Source of the DNA: Verrucomicrobiaceae bacterium UBA1938 | GTDB lineage: Bacteria; Verrucomicrobiota; Verrucomicrobiia; Verrucomicrobiales; Verrucomicrobiaceae | Direction of reading: 5' to 3' | Length of the DNA stretch: 64,000 bases | Assembly (NCBI GenBank): GCA_002336895.1 | Contig: DDFC01000010.1 | Location: 478,242-542,241 of the forward strand | In this document: in pieces, positions 35,048 through 43,987 of the stretch | How the letters are laid out: each line of letters opens with the position of its first letter | How positions within the stretch are numbered: the stretch's first letter is position 1 | Made by a program: the position numbers and the translations under genes | Notes under the pieces: generated by a model | Database searches by the model: none | Seen by the model: the letters and a program-made list of their open reading frames with translations, nothing else | What the model was told of the DNA's origin: nothing

Positions 35048-35854
35048 TCAAACCGGCCTCTCCCCGTCCAGCGCCTGCTTCACAAAATCAAAGTCATACG
35101 CGCCATACGAGCTCCCGTGGGGCAGCGGGTGCTTGTTGTGCTGGTGGCGTGGGGCGCACTCGTGGCGGTGCTGCCTGCGCCAGAACTCCGCCCCCGTCCG
35201 CCGCGCCTGCGGCAGGCTGCGCATGCCCGAGGCCGTGCGCTCCGCGTTCACGATGTTGGAGATCCGCATGGCCTCATTCTCCTTGTGCTCAGGGCCTGCG
35301 TCCCGTGCATCCGCCACCGGCACCACCGCATCCAGCGCCGTGCGCCCGCTGTGCATGGCCGCCGCGTAGTCCCGGCCCTGTGCCTGCCTGCCGCCCCGGC
35401 GCGCCTGCTGCAGCGCCGCATGCGCGTGCGCCTGCTGCAGCACATGGCCCAGCTCATGAGAGATCGTGGCCCCGGTCATCCGCTGCGGATTGAGGTGCAG
35501 CGTCACCTGGCCGTCAGCGTCCGTCTCCGTGCGGGAGAGGCCGTGGGCGCAGGGCCGCACCGTGATCCTGCCGGGCAGCCGCGCCACATGCGCCAGCAGC
35601 GCCGCCGCTGTGGGAGAGCCGGCCGCCTCCGCCCGCACCGCCTGCAGCACCCGCTGCACGAAATCCCTGCTGCAGCCCTCAAAGGCAAAGCACCCCGTAC
35701 CCTGCGGCAGATGGCTGCACGCACGCACCCCGCCGCTGCGGGGCAGGGGGCGCGCGCCCTCCGCCGTGCGTGCATCATCATCATTGTCAGCATCAGCCCG
35801 GGGGCTCCGGGCACGCACGGCAGGCAGGTGGGAGGCGGCAAAGAGAAACGACAT
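35048..35854 (-). CDS. Family A effector-like protein with a zincin metallopeptidase domain
   Basis: 268 residues from the ATG at 35854, preceded by CCCAAGAG. The leader is MSFLFAASHLPAVRARSP, followed by the PRSGGVRA block typical of family A. The catalytic part carries SHELGH at residues 132-137 (zinc ligands His133 and His137, catalytic Glu134) and, about 60 residues on, 'KENEAMRISNIVNAER', which resembles the ENxxR segment of M91/NleD-like and DUF4157-type effector peptidases. It has no Sec signal. A cytosol-made protease exported by a dedicated machine is an inference. There is no small secreted partner downstream; the family N gene 34136-34876 follows, which is odd for this family. Confidence 0.82.
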   Translation of the reverse strand: MSFLFAASHLPAVRARSPRADADNDDDARTAEGARPLPRSGGVRACSHLPQGTGCFAFEGCSRDFVQRVLQAVRAEAAGSPTAAALLAHVARLPGRITVRPCAHGLSRTETDADGQVTLHLNPQRMTGATISHELGHVLQQAHAHAALQQARRGGRQAQGRDYAAAMHSGRTALDAVVPVADARDAGPEHKENEAMRISNIVNAERTASGMRSLPQARRTGAEFWRRQHRHECAPRHQHNKHPLPHGSSYGAYDFDFVKQALDGERPV

Positions 35855-35919
35855 GTACAAGCTCTTGGGCCAGCCCTGCCGGGCGCAAGTCTTTTTGTGT
35901 GCTCTGCCATCATGGAAAG

Positions 35920-35934
35920 TGGTATGATATGCCA
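35920..35934. promoter_or_regulatory. Operator-like palindrome before 35854
   Basis: TGGTATGATATGCCA, one mismatch from perfect symmetry, 30 bases from the GCAAG block (family A spacing). Confidence 0.65.
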
Positions 35935-35939
35935 CAGCC

Positions 35940-36067
35940 GGTGCTGCATGCAGGCCAGCGCAGCCGCCGCCAGCAGCCCACGGATAGTACAGCGTGATAC
36001 GAGCGCTTTCAGGCTGGCTGGAGTGAGCATGCCGCATGCTCATCCATCCTAGGTGATCTGCAATGGC
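35940..36067 (-). pseudogene. Remnant of the 5' end of a HEAT-repeat gene
   Basis: This stretch is nearly the same as 43530-43655, the start of the HEAT gene 41177-43615. It encodes MLTPASLKALVSRCTIRGLL and LACMQ, compared with MLSPTSLKALVSRCTSRGLL in the intact gene. After CMQ the coding stops and the operator of the zincin gene begins. The body of a former HEAT gene has been deleted here. Confidence 0.65.
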
Positions 36068-36175
36068 AAAGCGGTGGGCGGATGGGAAGATGAAGCCGCA
36101 TCATCCAGATTTCATGCCTTCATCACCACCACAAAAGCCTTGCTGTCTCATCGTGCTGATGGTGAAATCTTCGGC

Positions 36176-38140
36176 ATGTCTTTTCTCTTAATGAGATTTT
36201 TTGGCCATCCGCTCCGGGTCGCATGCGGCATGGCCGCCATCCTCGGCATCACGCAGGTGCCTGCTGGGGCTCAGGAATACTTCCCCTCACCTGGCGACAA
36301 GACGAGCCCCCGGCCCCTGCCATGGGAGGAGAGCGGCCTGCGCGCCGCACTGGCAGATGCCTCGCTGGAGGTGCGCTCGCAGGCGGTGTTTCACATCACG
36401 CACAATCGCTGGGCGCGCCTCCTTCTCACGGCCAAGGACCTGGAGCCGCTGCTGCAAAGCCCCAATGAGGAGATCAAAAAACAGGCGGTGGAGGCGCAGG
36501 CACAGCTCTCTGCCACGCCCGCACCCGGCGGCGCAGAATCAGCCGGGAAGAAGCACGATCCCTCTCCGCCCGAGAGTGCGGAGGCTGCGCAAAAAGCGCC
36601 CGTGGAGATCGCGCCGGAGCGGGTGAAGGAGCTGCTGACCCAGCTGCATGATCCGCACTTCTATGATCGTGACCATGCCGTCAAGGCGCTGGGCCGCGCC
36701 GGCACGCTGGCCACAGAGGAGATGGTCAGTGCCCTCGTGCCGATGCTGCAGGACCCGAGCCTCCGCGTGGTCTGCAGCGCCGCCCTTGCCCTGCGGGACA
36801 TGGGCCGGGAGGAGGCCGCCTGCCGCGAGGCGCTGCTGCGCCTGCTCAAGGCTTACAAACCGTTGCCGGAAGAGACTGGCTTTTTGGAAAGCCTCGGCGC
36901 TTTCAGCCTGGATGAGATATTCTACGTTATGACGGCGGCGGATTTGGAGTCGTCACCTGAATTCATCTCCCAGATCGTGCGTCAGCTCAAAGACCCGCTG
37001 CTGTTCATGCGTTCAGAATACACCCGCTCGGCGGTGTCCAGCTTTGTGCAGGGCATGGGGCCAAAGATCTCCCCGTATCTGAAGGATCTGCTGCCGCTGC
37101 TGCAGGATGCAAACCCCAACGTGCAGCTGCATGCGATGTATGCCCTGCTCGATGTGGGAGATGAGGCCGCGCCCACCGTGGCTCGTGCACTGCTGCCGCT
37201 CTTCACGAGCACGGATGACCACGTGAGGTACCTGACCGCGAATTACTGCTACGCGCTGGGCCCTGCCGCCGCCCCGGTGGTGGTGCCTGCGCTGCTGCCC
37301 TTTCTAAGGAAGACCAATGATGCGAGCAGGCTGCGCGCCATCATCTCACTCGGGCGCCTGGGCCCGTCGGCTGCACCTGCGGCCAGAGAGCTGCTCGCCG
37401 TGCTCGACCACCCGGATACGGAGCCAGTCGGGCATCAGGGTGGATTTTCCCAGCACGCCGCAGCGGAGGCTCTGGGGCAGCTCGGCCCCGGTGTGGAGCC
37501 CCTCGTCGTTCCGGCGCTGGTGCAGCATTTCAAAGACGGAGACGCGATGCTCGGTTTCAGCATTCTGCGTGCCTTTGAGTGCATGGGTGCAGCAGCCGCG
37601 CCTCTGGCCATCCCCGCCGCACTTCCGCTGCTCCAAAGCACCGACGGCCAGATCAAGGTGTGGGCCTGCGAGACCATCAGACTCTGGGGAAACTTCCAGC
37701 GCGATCCCGCCTGGCAGTGCGCCGCACTCGCAGGTGCCACCGCCGTCACCAAGGAGGAAGACTTACCGTACCTCCGCTACTCCCTCTACCTCTGGTCCGG
37801 GCACGATCCCGAGCTGCTGCTGAGCGTCCGCTGGCTCGGCCATCCCGCCGCCCCTCCCATGCCTGCAGGCGGCGCAGCCCTCAGCGCCGCAGAGCAGCAG
37901 TCCGTGCTGCACATGCTCCACACCCTCTGGGCCCACAGCGCCAAATATCCAGCGCTGCGCCAGGAGATGGCCGCACGCATCGCCGATTTCGCGCAAAGCA
38001 TCACCACCGCGCCGGATGAAAAGGTGGTGGAGCTGCTGAAGAAGATGGATGAGCTATTGAAAGCCGACACCATCAAAGAAACCCAGCCTGCATCCGCCAA
38101 GGCGCGCAGCACTGTGCAGAGAGCGCTGACGCGTGGCTGA
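36176..38140 (+). CDS. Secreted HEAT-like repeat protein
   Basis: 654 residues from the ATG at 36176 (MSFLLMRFFGHPLRVACGM; a second ATG at 36191 would also give a signal peptide; the frame is open back to a GTG at 36053). After an Ala/Pro-rich linker come HEAT-type alpha repeats recognisable by 'ALGRAGTLATEEMVSALVPMLQD', 'DLLPLLQDANPNVQLHAMYALLDVG' and 'EALGQLGPGVEPLVVPALVQHF'. It is a binding scaffold with no enzymatic motif. It is the only array gene on the plus strand before 59 kb and runs head-on into 38195-39229. Its last 15 codons are duplicated at 39424-39464. Confidence 0.85.
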   Translation: MSFLLMRFFGHPLRVACGMAAILGITQVPAGAQEYFPSPGDKTSPRPLPWEESGLRAALADASLEVRSQAVFHITHNRWARLLLTAKDLEPLLQSPNEEIKKQAVEAQAQLSATPAPGGAESAGKKHDPSPPESAEAAQKAPVEIAPERVKELLTQLHDPHFYDRDHAVKALGRAGTLATEEMVSALVPMLQDPSLRVVCSAALALRDMGREEAACREALLRLLKAYKPLPEETGFLESLGAFSLDEIFYVMTAADLESSPEFISQIVRQLKDPLLFMRSEYTRSAVSSFVQGMGPKISPYLKDLLPLLQDANPNVQLHAMYALLDVGDEAAPTVARALLPLFTSTDDHVRYLTANYCYALGPAAAPVVVPALLPFLRKTNDASRLRAIISLGRLGPSAAPAARELLAVLDHPDTEPVGHQGGFSQHAAAEALGQLGPGVEPLVVPALVQHFKDGDAMLGFSILRAFECMGAAAAPLAIPAALPLLQSTDGQIKVWACETIRLWGNFQRDPAWQCAALAGATAVTKEEDLPYLRYSLYLWSGHDPELLLSVRWLGHPAAPPMPAGGAALSAAEQQSVLHMLHTLWAHSAKYPALRQEMAARIADFAQSITTAPDEKVVELLKKMDELLKADTIKETQPASAKARSTVQRALTRG

Positions 38141-39423
38141 CAGAGAGAATCGTTGGGAACATCAAGCCGTAATCTTGAGCCTCGGAGATGCCGCTCAGTC
38201 CTCTTTCGTCGCTGCTCCGGACTTGGCAGGGCTCTCCTTCGTCTGCTGCTCCTCCAGTGCGGCCCACCACTGCTTCAGTGCCTCTTGGAGCAGCGGCTCA
38301 TCCTCCTTGTCTTTCAGCCGCAGGTGCTTTCCCTCCAGCAGCTCCTTGCCGGCGATGTAGGCCAGGTAAACATCCCGCAGCCAGAGACACACGGGTTCTG
38401 AATAGTCTGGCAAGCTGCCGGGAAGAAGCCGGCGGGCGTACAGGTCATACACATCGTGGTCGATGCTGGTATAAGGAAACAGTTCACGGTTGTTTTTGAC
38501 ACGCGTCCACGCCCAGGAGACGGGATAGACGTACTCCACTGAGATTGAGTTATAGTTCGCATTCAGCATGTCATAGTAGCCCACGATGTCCGTCAGTGCA
38601 TCGGAGGCGGGGTGTTTCATCCAGTCCGTGAGCACGCGGCAGGTGACCTCCACACGGTCCTTTCCGCAAAAAATCGCTTTTTGCGCGGCGAGGTAGGAGT
38701 CCGCCACCTCATCCAGCATTCGGGCGTCCGCAGTCTTGATCCAGGGGGCATAGGGGCGCTGGCTGCCATCCAGCCTGCTGAGCCTGAAACCGGCAAAATA
38801 GAGCGTGAGATTCTGGCGCAGCCACAACCGGGACTTTTTTTGGATGGAGGTGTCACTTGACTGCAGTGCATCATGCAGCAGGGCACCCAGAGCTCCCTTG
38901 TACTCGCCCGGGCTTCTCTGCTCAACCCGGCCATCCCTGACATCGATCTCAAAGAAGGCCGGCCAGAAGGGGTAGATGACGAAGGGCGGATTTTCGAAAG
39001 GTGAAAAGCCGGAGTCATACATCGTCCAGAAATGTTCCCGCAGCACAGAGACATCTTTTTTCCATCCTGACGGCGGGAGCATGAGGTCCTCCATCCGTTC
39101 AATGGTCAGCGGCGCGGGCTGGAGCTCTGCGGCGCTGCTGTGCCCAACCCAGCCGTGGCAGGCGAAAACGCATGCCAGGAGATTAACGAGTGAGACCAGA
39201 GAGAAGGCTGAACATGTCTTCATCGGCATGGTAGTCAAAAGTGGGTGCGGGAGTGTGGTTGTTTTGACCGGCAGGCTTCCGATACACGACCTCAGCACCT
39301 TTGAAAAGGCTGATCGGGTACGCGGAGATGTTTAGCCCGCCATTCTGGTTTCCGCCAAGGCAAAAGACCTGGGTGCCATCTTTGCTGATGCCTATCACGG
39401 TGGCCACATGCCCTTTGGGCAGC
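38093..39423. repeat. Tandem duplication, 1331-bp unit (copy 1)
   Basis: The sequence from 38093 (TCCGCCAAGGCGCGCAGCAC) recurs at 39424, and the genes that follow are paralogues in the same order. The unit joins the 3' end of the HEAT gene to the middle of an amidase gene. The first 200 bp are nearly identical while the middle has diverged. Confidence 0.75.
38195..39229 (-). CDS. Secreted partner protein, candidate immunity (copy 1)
   Basis: 344 residues from the ATG at 39229, where MPMKTCSAFSLVSLVNLLACVFACHG begins a signal peptide. It overlaps the 3' end of the amidase remnant 39183-39425 by 47 bp, exactly as copy 2 overlaps its amidase, which argues for translational coupling. Most of the body is helical, with 'YPFWPAFFE' and 'LRQNLTLYFAGFRLS'. 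The last 45 residues (KDKEDEPLLQEAL … KSGAATKED) are almost the same as in copy 2, while the N-terminal two thirds differ. No known family is recognised. A periplasmic inhibitor of a cell-wall amidase is the natural inference. Confidence 0.72.
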   Translation of the reverse strand: MPMKTCSAFSLVSLVNLLACVFACHGWVGHSSAAELQPAPLTIERMEDLMLPPSGWKKDVSVLREHFWTMYDSGFSPFENPPFVIYPFWPAFFEIDVRDGRVEQRSPGEYKGALGALLHDALQSSDTSIQKKSRLWLRQNLTLYFAGFRLSRLDGSQRPYAPWIKTADARMLDEVADSYLAAQKAIFCGKDRVEVTCRVLTDWMKHPASDALTDIVGYYDMLNANYNSISVEYVYPVSWAWTRVKNNRELFPYTSIDHDVYDLYARRLLPGSLPDYSEPVCLWLRDVYLAYIAGKELLEGKHLRLKDKEDEPLLQEALKQWWAALEEQQTKESPAKSGAATKED

Positions 39424-39425
39424 TC
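39183..39425 (-). pseudogene. C-terminal remnant of a family A amidase
   Basis: Reads 'GHVATVIGISKDGTQVFCLG', 'GLNISAYP' and 'TPAPTFDYHADE', the same as the end of the amidase at 40520-41061, but upstream of GHV it is fused to duplicated HEAT-gene sequence and has lost the catalytic Cys and the leader. It is a product of the 1331-bp duplication. Confidence 0.7.
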
Positions 39426-39525
39426 CGCCAAGGCGCGCAGCACTGTGCAGAGAGCGCTGACGCGTGGCTGACAGAGAGAATCGTTGGGAACATCAAGCTG
39501 CAATCTTGAGCCTCGGAGATGCAGC

Positions 39526-40566
39526 TCAGTCCTTTTTCGTCGCTGCCCCGGACTTGGCAGGGCTCTCCTTCGACTGCTGCTGCTCCTCCAGTGCGGCCCA
39601 CCACTGCCGCAGTGCCTTTTGGAGGAGCGGCTCATCCTCCTTGTCTTTCAGCCGCAGGCGCTTGCCTTCCAGCAGCTCCTTGCCGGCGATGTAGGAGAGC
39701 AGCACGTCCCGAAGCCAAAGACAGACGGGATCTGAGGAAGCCGGCAGTGTGCCAGGGATAAGCCGGTAAGCATACGCATCCAGCAGGTCGGAATCGATGG
39801 TGGTGGAAGCTCTCATGGTCAGATTTCCCTTCTCGCGTCCCCATACCCACCGGACCGGGTAGATGTGATCCACCGCGATGGAGGCATCGCTGGCCTGCAG
39901 CATGTCATAGTAGCTGACGATGTCCGTCAGAGTCGTGGAGTGCGGATGGGTGATCCATTCAGTGACCTGCAAAGCCGAGATCTCCTTCTGCGCCTTTCCT
40001 ATCCGCATCAGCTTCTGCCCGGCCACGTAGGCGTCTGCCATCTGGTCCAGCCGCTGCGCATCCTCCGGCTTGATCCATGGCGCATAGGGCCTCTGCCCCC
40101 CGATCTTGCTCAGCCTGAAGCCGGCAAAGCAGAGGACGAGATTTTGGCGCAGCCACAGGGCGGACTTTCTGCGGATGGCGGCGTCGGGGGATTCCTGTGC
40201 GTCTGAGAGCAGCTCTGAGAGATTGTACCCAAAAGACCGCAACATGCGGTCTTTGACCTGTCCGTTCTCCACGCCGAGTTCAAAAAAGGCCGGCCAGAAT
40301 GGATAGACGATGAACAAAGATGGTTCGCCCGGAGGATCGTCGCCGACCGTGCGGGTCTGCCAGAAATGAGCTTTCATCACCTCCTGGTCCACCTTCCAGC
40401 CCAGCGGCGGCAGCATAAGATTCTGCAATTCTTCAGTGGAGAGCTGTGGCTGCCCTGACGCAGCAGTGCCCGCCATGACGGACGAGCCGACAAGGAGGAT
40501 AAGAAGGCATGCCTTCGCCTTAACGAGTAAGACCTGCCAGGATGTCGAAGGTCGATGGATCGGCAT
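39526..40566 (-). CDS. Secreted partner protein, candidate immunity to the adjacent amidase (copy 2)
   Basis: 346 residues from the ATG at 40566 (signal segment around ACLLILLVGSSVMAG). It overlaps the amidase gene by 47 bp. It is a paralogue of 38195-39229: shared 'LMLPPxGWK', 'YPFWPAFFE', 'YAPWIK', 'LTDIVxYYDML' and a near-identical C-terminus. It would sit in the periplasm, where the amidase substrate is, as known T6SS amidase immunity proteins do. Function is inferred from context only. Confidence 0.72.
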   Translation of the reverse strand: MPIHRPSTSWQVLLVKAKACLLILLVGSSVMAGTAASGQPQLSTEELQNLMLPPLGWKVDQEVMKAHFWQTRTVGDDPPGEPSLFIVYPFWPAFFELGVENGQVKDRMLRSFGYNLSELLSDAQESPDAAIRRKSALWLRQNLVLCFAGFRLSKIGGQRPYAPWIKPEDAQRLDQMADAYVAGQKLMRIGKAQKEISALQVTEWITHPHSTTLTDIVSYYDMLQASDASIAVDHIYPVRWVWGREKGNLTMRASTTIDSDLLDAYAYRLIPGTLPASSDPVCLWLRDVLLSYIAGKELLEGKRLRLKDKEDEPLLQKALRQWWAALEEQQQSKESPAKSGAATKKD

Positions 40567-41061
40567 TGTAGTCAAAGGTCGGTGCGGGGGTGTTGTTTTG
40601 CTGACCCAAAGGTTTTTTGAAGACGATGGTGGCGTCCTTGTATTTGGCAGCTTTGGCAGGGTCTGTAAATGCACCAATCGGGTAGGCCGAAATATTTAAT
40701 CCATCATTTTGATTTCCGCCAAGGCAAAAGACCTGGGTGCCGTCCTTGCTGATGCCTATCACGGTGGCCACATGGCCTGTTTTATCATTTTCGTATCGGA
40801 TGTGGTAAACGTCTCCCACCTTGATTCCTCCAGCATTGGGGCCGCTTGTTTTTCCCCACTTGCGCCAGTTTCCGGCCCAGGCTGCATTGCCTGGCGGCGC
40901 GATTTTTGCCTTGCCCATGGCTTTCCCCATGGCTGTGCCGCACCATGCGGCTTTAGTTGGGTCTATACCCAGTGCGCTGACAAGAGCGGAGTTGGCCGAG
41001 CCATTTTTGTTTTTTTCCCTTTCGCCGAAACTGGGTGCGAAGATGAAAAAAGAAAAGCCAT
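40520..41061 (-). CDS. Family A peptidoglycan amidase-like effector (NlpC/P60-CHAP type), leader in another frame
   Basis: The catalytic frame has 'AAWCGTAMGKAMGKA' (nucleophile Cys) and 'TGHVATVIGISKDG' (His) followed by 'VFCLGGNQNDGLNISAYP', the signature of TIGR02594-type NlpC/P60-like hydrolases. It contains no proper leader. The family A leader (MAFLFSSSHPVSAKGKK) starts at 41061, after the usual CCCAAGAG, in the +1-offset frame and on its own ends at 40963 after 32 residues. The two frames meet at a seven-A run (41010-41016). A -1 slip or one-base indel there would give leader plus amidase, about 180 residues. It is followed by its overlapping secreted partner. Confidence 0.75.
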
Positions 41062-41125
41062 GCCCAAGCTCTTGGGTCCGATCTGCCAGGCGAAAGCACA
41101 TGAAATGCTTTTTCATCATAGAATA

Positions 41126-41140
41126 TGGTAGTATAGGCGC
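41126..41140. promoter_or_regulatory. Operator-like element before 41061
   Basis: TGGTAG half-site with a weak second arm (AGGCG); 29 bases from the GCGAAAG block, the family A spacing. Confidence 0.45.
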
Positions 41141-41176
41141 TGCACTGATGCTTCAAGAAAGCACAGCACCATTCCA

Positions 41177-43615
41177 TCACCGCCCCTTCGCATCTGCCGC
41201 CAGCGCGGCCTGCACCTGCCGCAGTGCGGTGGCGCAGTCGGCGGTGGTGTCTTCGGCCAGCTGGGTGGAGAGCGTGCGCAGGACATTGCGCGTGGGCTCA
41301 TCCAGCGGTCCTGCCTTCATCTGCGCGGCCACCATCTGGCTGGTGCGGCGGGCCATGGCCTGGCGCAGCGCGGTGTGGCCGGCATCGGCACCCGCGCTGT
41401 GCGGCCACAGGCGGGAGATGAGGCCCAGCACCTCCTGTGGCGGGGTGTCTCTCAGCGGCGGGTCGATGTCTGTCCGCCCGAGCCAGCGCACGGCCTGGAG
41501 GTGTGCGGGCGTGCGGCCCAGCCAGAGGTAGAGATAAAAGCGATGCTCGGGATACGGCCCTACCACGTGAGTCCACGCCAGCAGGTCCGCCACTTGTGTG
41601 TCAGACACAGGGTGGATGCCCGAAACACCCAGCGCCTGGCGGCAGGCGAGGTCCAGCTCGTATTCCATCCCCACTTTCGAGGTGAACAGCAGCTCCAGCA
41701 GGCGCTGCTGCGTCTGCGGCGGCAGCTTGTCTCCCATCTGCGCCAGGGCGTAGGCGGCATCCCAGGGCGTCTGGCCATTGCCCACCTGATTCTGGATGAC
41801 TCTGAGCAGCGCCTCCTGGGCCTCTGGCGTCATCTTCTCACCCATATTTCCGAGGGCAGGTACGGCAGCCTCGAAGGGGGACTCGTCCAGCATGCTCATC
41901 TTATCGGTTTCCGCTTCCAGGTCGGCGGGAGAGTTGTTCTCTGCTCTGGCTGGAGTGGCATTGGCGGTCGCGGGTGCTGTGGCGGGTGCAGGCACTGTGT
42001 CTGGGGCGGCGGGGGGCACGCCGGGCAGAAAGGGGTCTGGCGTCAGGCCGCCGGAAGACGAGGCAAAGGGGTCCTGATGCCGGCGTATGTTTCTTTGCAG
42101 GATGCCCGCCAGCGCCGGAGCGGCCTCCGGCGGCATGTGTGGGCCGAGGTGCTGCATGGCCACCACGGTGCTGTAGTACAGGCTGCGCGGCAGGCTCCTG
42201 TCCTGCAGCAGTGCCAGCAAAGCCCGCCTGGCCGCTGGTGTGGCGCTGGCACCCAGGCTGCCCAGTGTCTGTGCGGCCATGCTGCGAACGTACGTCCCGG
42301 CCTTCTCATCCTGCAGGCAGGTCAGCAGAGCCTGCTGCACCTCCGGTGGCAGGGCACCGCGCGCTGCGAGCCGCTGAAAAAACTGCTCTGCGAGGGTGCT
42401 CAGCGTGTCTCTGCCTGCCTCCCGGTCCAGAAACTCCTGCAGCAGCACGTGGATGACGGCAGCGTCCGGCTGCGGGCGTACTCCGCTCAGGGCACGCAGC
42501 GACGGGCCGTCCACCGGCAGCCGCTTTTTCCGCGCGGCGTGCGCGCTTTTCAGAAAGCCGGACACCAGCCGCTGCTGAAAGGCCGCGGGCATTTCCGGCC
42601 CGGCCAGAGCCAGGGCATTCTTCATCTTTTCTTGAAACAGGAAGTGGGACTTTCTGGTATCCGCGTCCGCATTCTCCGGCGGTGCCTCGTCATGCGCAGC
42701 CAGCAGCGCCTGCTGCACCTCCGGTGGCATGTGCTTGCCCAGCAGCGCCAGGGCATGGGCTGCCATGGTGCGTGAACTGTCCCAGGCACGCGGATCGCGC
42801 ACAGTGGAGAGGAGATACTCCAGCGCCTGCGGCGGCATCTGCGGCCCCAGGCGGCCCATGGCCTCCGCCGCATGGCTCCGCAGTCCGGAGGGTGTGCCTG
42901 CATCCAGCAGCAGGCCCAGCAGAGCCTTCCTCACCTGTGGCTGCAGACCCACACCCACGCGTGCCAGGGCATCCGCTGCATAGTCTTTTGCGGTATCATC
43001 CGCCTGCGGGTTCTGGATGAATGAGAGCAGCGACTCCTGCGTGGCGGGAGTCATGGCGGGGCCCAGTGTTTGCACAGCCTCATAGGCATCCGCCATCATC
43101 ATAAAGCTGGGGTTTGGCTTTTGAATCAGAAGCGCCGTCTCCATCTGCGCCTCGGGGATCATGCTGCCGCCCAGCCTCCACAGGGCTTGCCAGATCCTGG
43201 TCTTTGCCAGGAAATCCACGCTCTCGTCCTTCAGCATGCGCAGCAGCTCGCGCTGCACCTCCGGCGGTGTCTGCGCGCCCAGCTGCACGGCAGCCTCCGC
43301 CGCCAGCGGCTGCATTCCCCCGTCTGAGAGCGCCAGCCACTTCAGCCACTGCTCGGTGGAAAAATGAAACGGCAACACCCACTTTTTATCCTTGCAATAG
43401 CCCAGCGCGTAAAGCTGCACGCTGGCTGCCGGATCATTCAGCGCCGCCTCGATGCCCGCGCGCTGCCACGGCGCAGGCTCCTTCTCCGGCGGCATCCGTG
43501 GCATGGGTGGCGATGCCAGTGCACCGAGCTGCATGCAGGCCAGCGCTGCCGCCGCCAGCAGTCCACGGGAGGTACAGCGCGATACGAGCGCTTTCAGGCT
43601 GGTCGGGGAGAGCAT
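41177..43615 (-). CDS. Secreted HEAT/armadillo-like repeat protein
   Basis: 812 residues; signal peptide at residues 1-35 (GLLAAAALACMQLGALAS). About fourteen alpha repeats of roughly 40 residues carry 'MGRLGPQMPPQALEYLLSTV'-type signatures (G-x-x-MPPE-x-QxALL). A low-complexity Ala/Thr/Pro insert (about 525-580) interrupts them. The C-terminal 'RFYLYLWLGRTPAHLQAVRWLGR' matches 'RYSLYLWSGHDPELLLSVRWLGH' in the plus-strand HEAT protein, so both are one family. It is probably a periplasmic scaffold or inhibitor. It lies between the caspase-like and amidase units, transcribed just before the amidase. Confidence 0.87.
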   Translation of the reverse strand: MLSPTSLKALVSRCTSRGLLAAAALACMQLGALASPPMPRMPPEKEPAPWQRAGIEAALNDPAASVQLYALGYCKDKKWVLPFHFSTEQWLKWLALSDGGMQPLAAEAAVQLGAQTPPEVQRELLRMLKDESVDFLAKTRIWQALWRLGGSMIPEAQMETALLIQKPNPSFMMMADAYEAVQTLGPAMTPATQESLLSFIQNPQADDTAKDYAADALARVGVGLQPQVRKALLGLLLDAGTPSGLRSHAAEAMGRLGPQMPPQALEYLLSTVRDPRAWDSSRTMAAHALALLGKHMPPEVQQALLAAHDEAPPENADADTRKSHFLFQEKMKNALALAGPEMPAAFQQRLVSGFLKSAHAARKKRLPVDGPSLRALSGVRPQPDAAVIHVLLQEFLDREAGRDTLSTLAEQFFQRLAARGALPPEVQQALLTCLQDEKAGTYVRSMAAQTLGSLGASATPAARRALLALLQDRSLPRSLYYSTVVAMQHLGPHMPPEAAPALAGILQRNIRRHQDPFASSSGGLTPDPFLPGVPPAAPDTVPAPATAPATANATPARAENNSPADLEAETDKMSMLDESPFEAAVPALGNMGEKMTPEAQEALLRVIQNQVGNGQTPWDAAYALAQMGDKLPPQTQQRLLELLFTSKVGMEYELDLACRQALGVSGIHPVSDTQVADLLAWTHVVGPYPEHRFYLYLWLGRTPAHLQAVRWLGRTDIDPPLRDTPPQEVLGLISRLWPHSAGADAGHTALRQAMARRTSQMVAAQMKAGPLDEPTRNVLRTLSTQLAEDTTADCATALRQVQAALAADAKGR

Positions 43616-43697
43616 GCCGCATGATCATCCATCCTAGGTGATCTGCAATGGCGAATGGGAATGCACGGCCAGATCAGGTTTGGTGAGCCGAATCGTG

Positions 43698-43712
43698 TGG
43701 TATTTCATGCCA
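43698..43712. promoter_or_regulatory. Operator-like palindrome upstream of the HEAT gene
   Basis: TGGTATTTCATGCCA, near perfect. It is about 85 bp before the HEAT start at 43615, with no leader gene in between, so this gene may be under the same control directly. Confidence 0.55.
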
Positions 43713-43797
43713 GTCTTTCTGCAGTCTGGAAATCTGGAAATTTCGGTGCGAGCAGCGAGCCATGATCAGACTCAGAGATCACCACTTCACTTGGTTC

Positions 43798-43929
43798 CTA
43801 AAAATTGCCAAACAACACAAACGCCAGCATCCACACCATCAACGGCCAGTTGAAATGCAATGCCCCGTGCCACCAGTCCCAATGACCTGACCCGTCAATC
43901 TGGTAAAAGCTCGCCCTGAGTATTGTCAC
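43798..43929 (-). pseudogene. Fragment of a membrane protein like 50858-51520
   Basis: 43 residues (from a GTG) with 'GHWDWWHGALHFNWPLMVWM', which matches 'GQWDWWRVVPHFIWPLLLWV' in the membrane protein at 50858-51520. Only the last transmembrane segment remains. It could be a tiny intact membrane peptide, but a remnant is more likely. Confidence 0.5.
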
Positions 43930-43987
43930 GAGATCCTGCCTGCATGGCGGGGCCAGTGCGGGAGCCGCTTCCTGTGAACAGGTTGTT

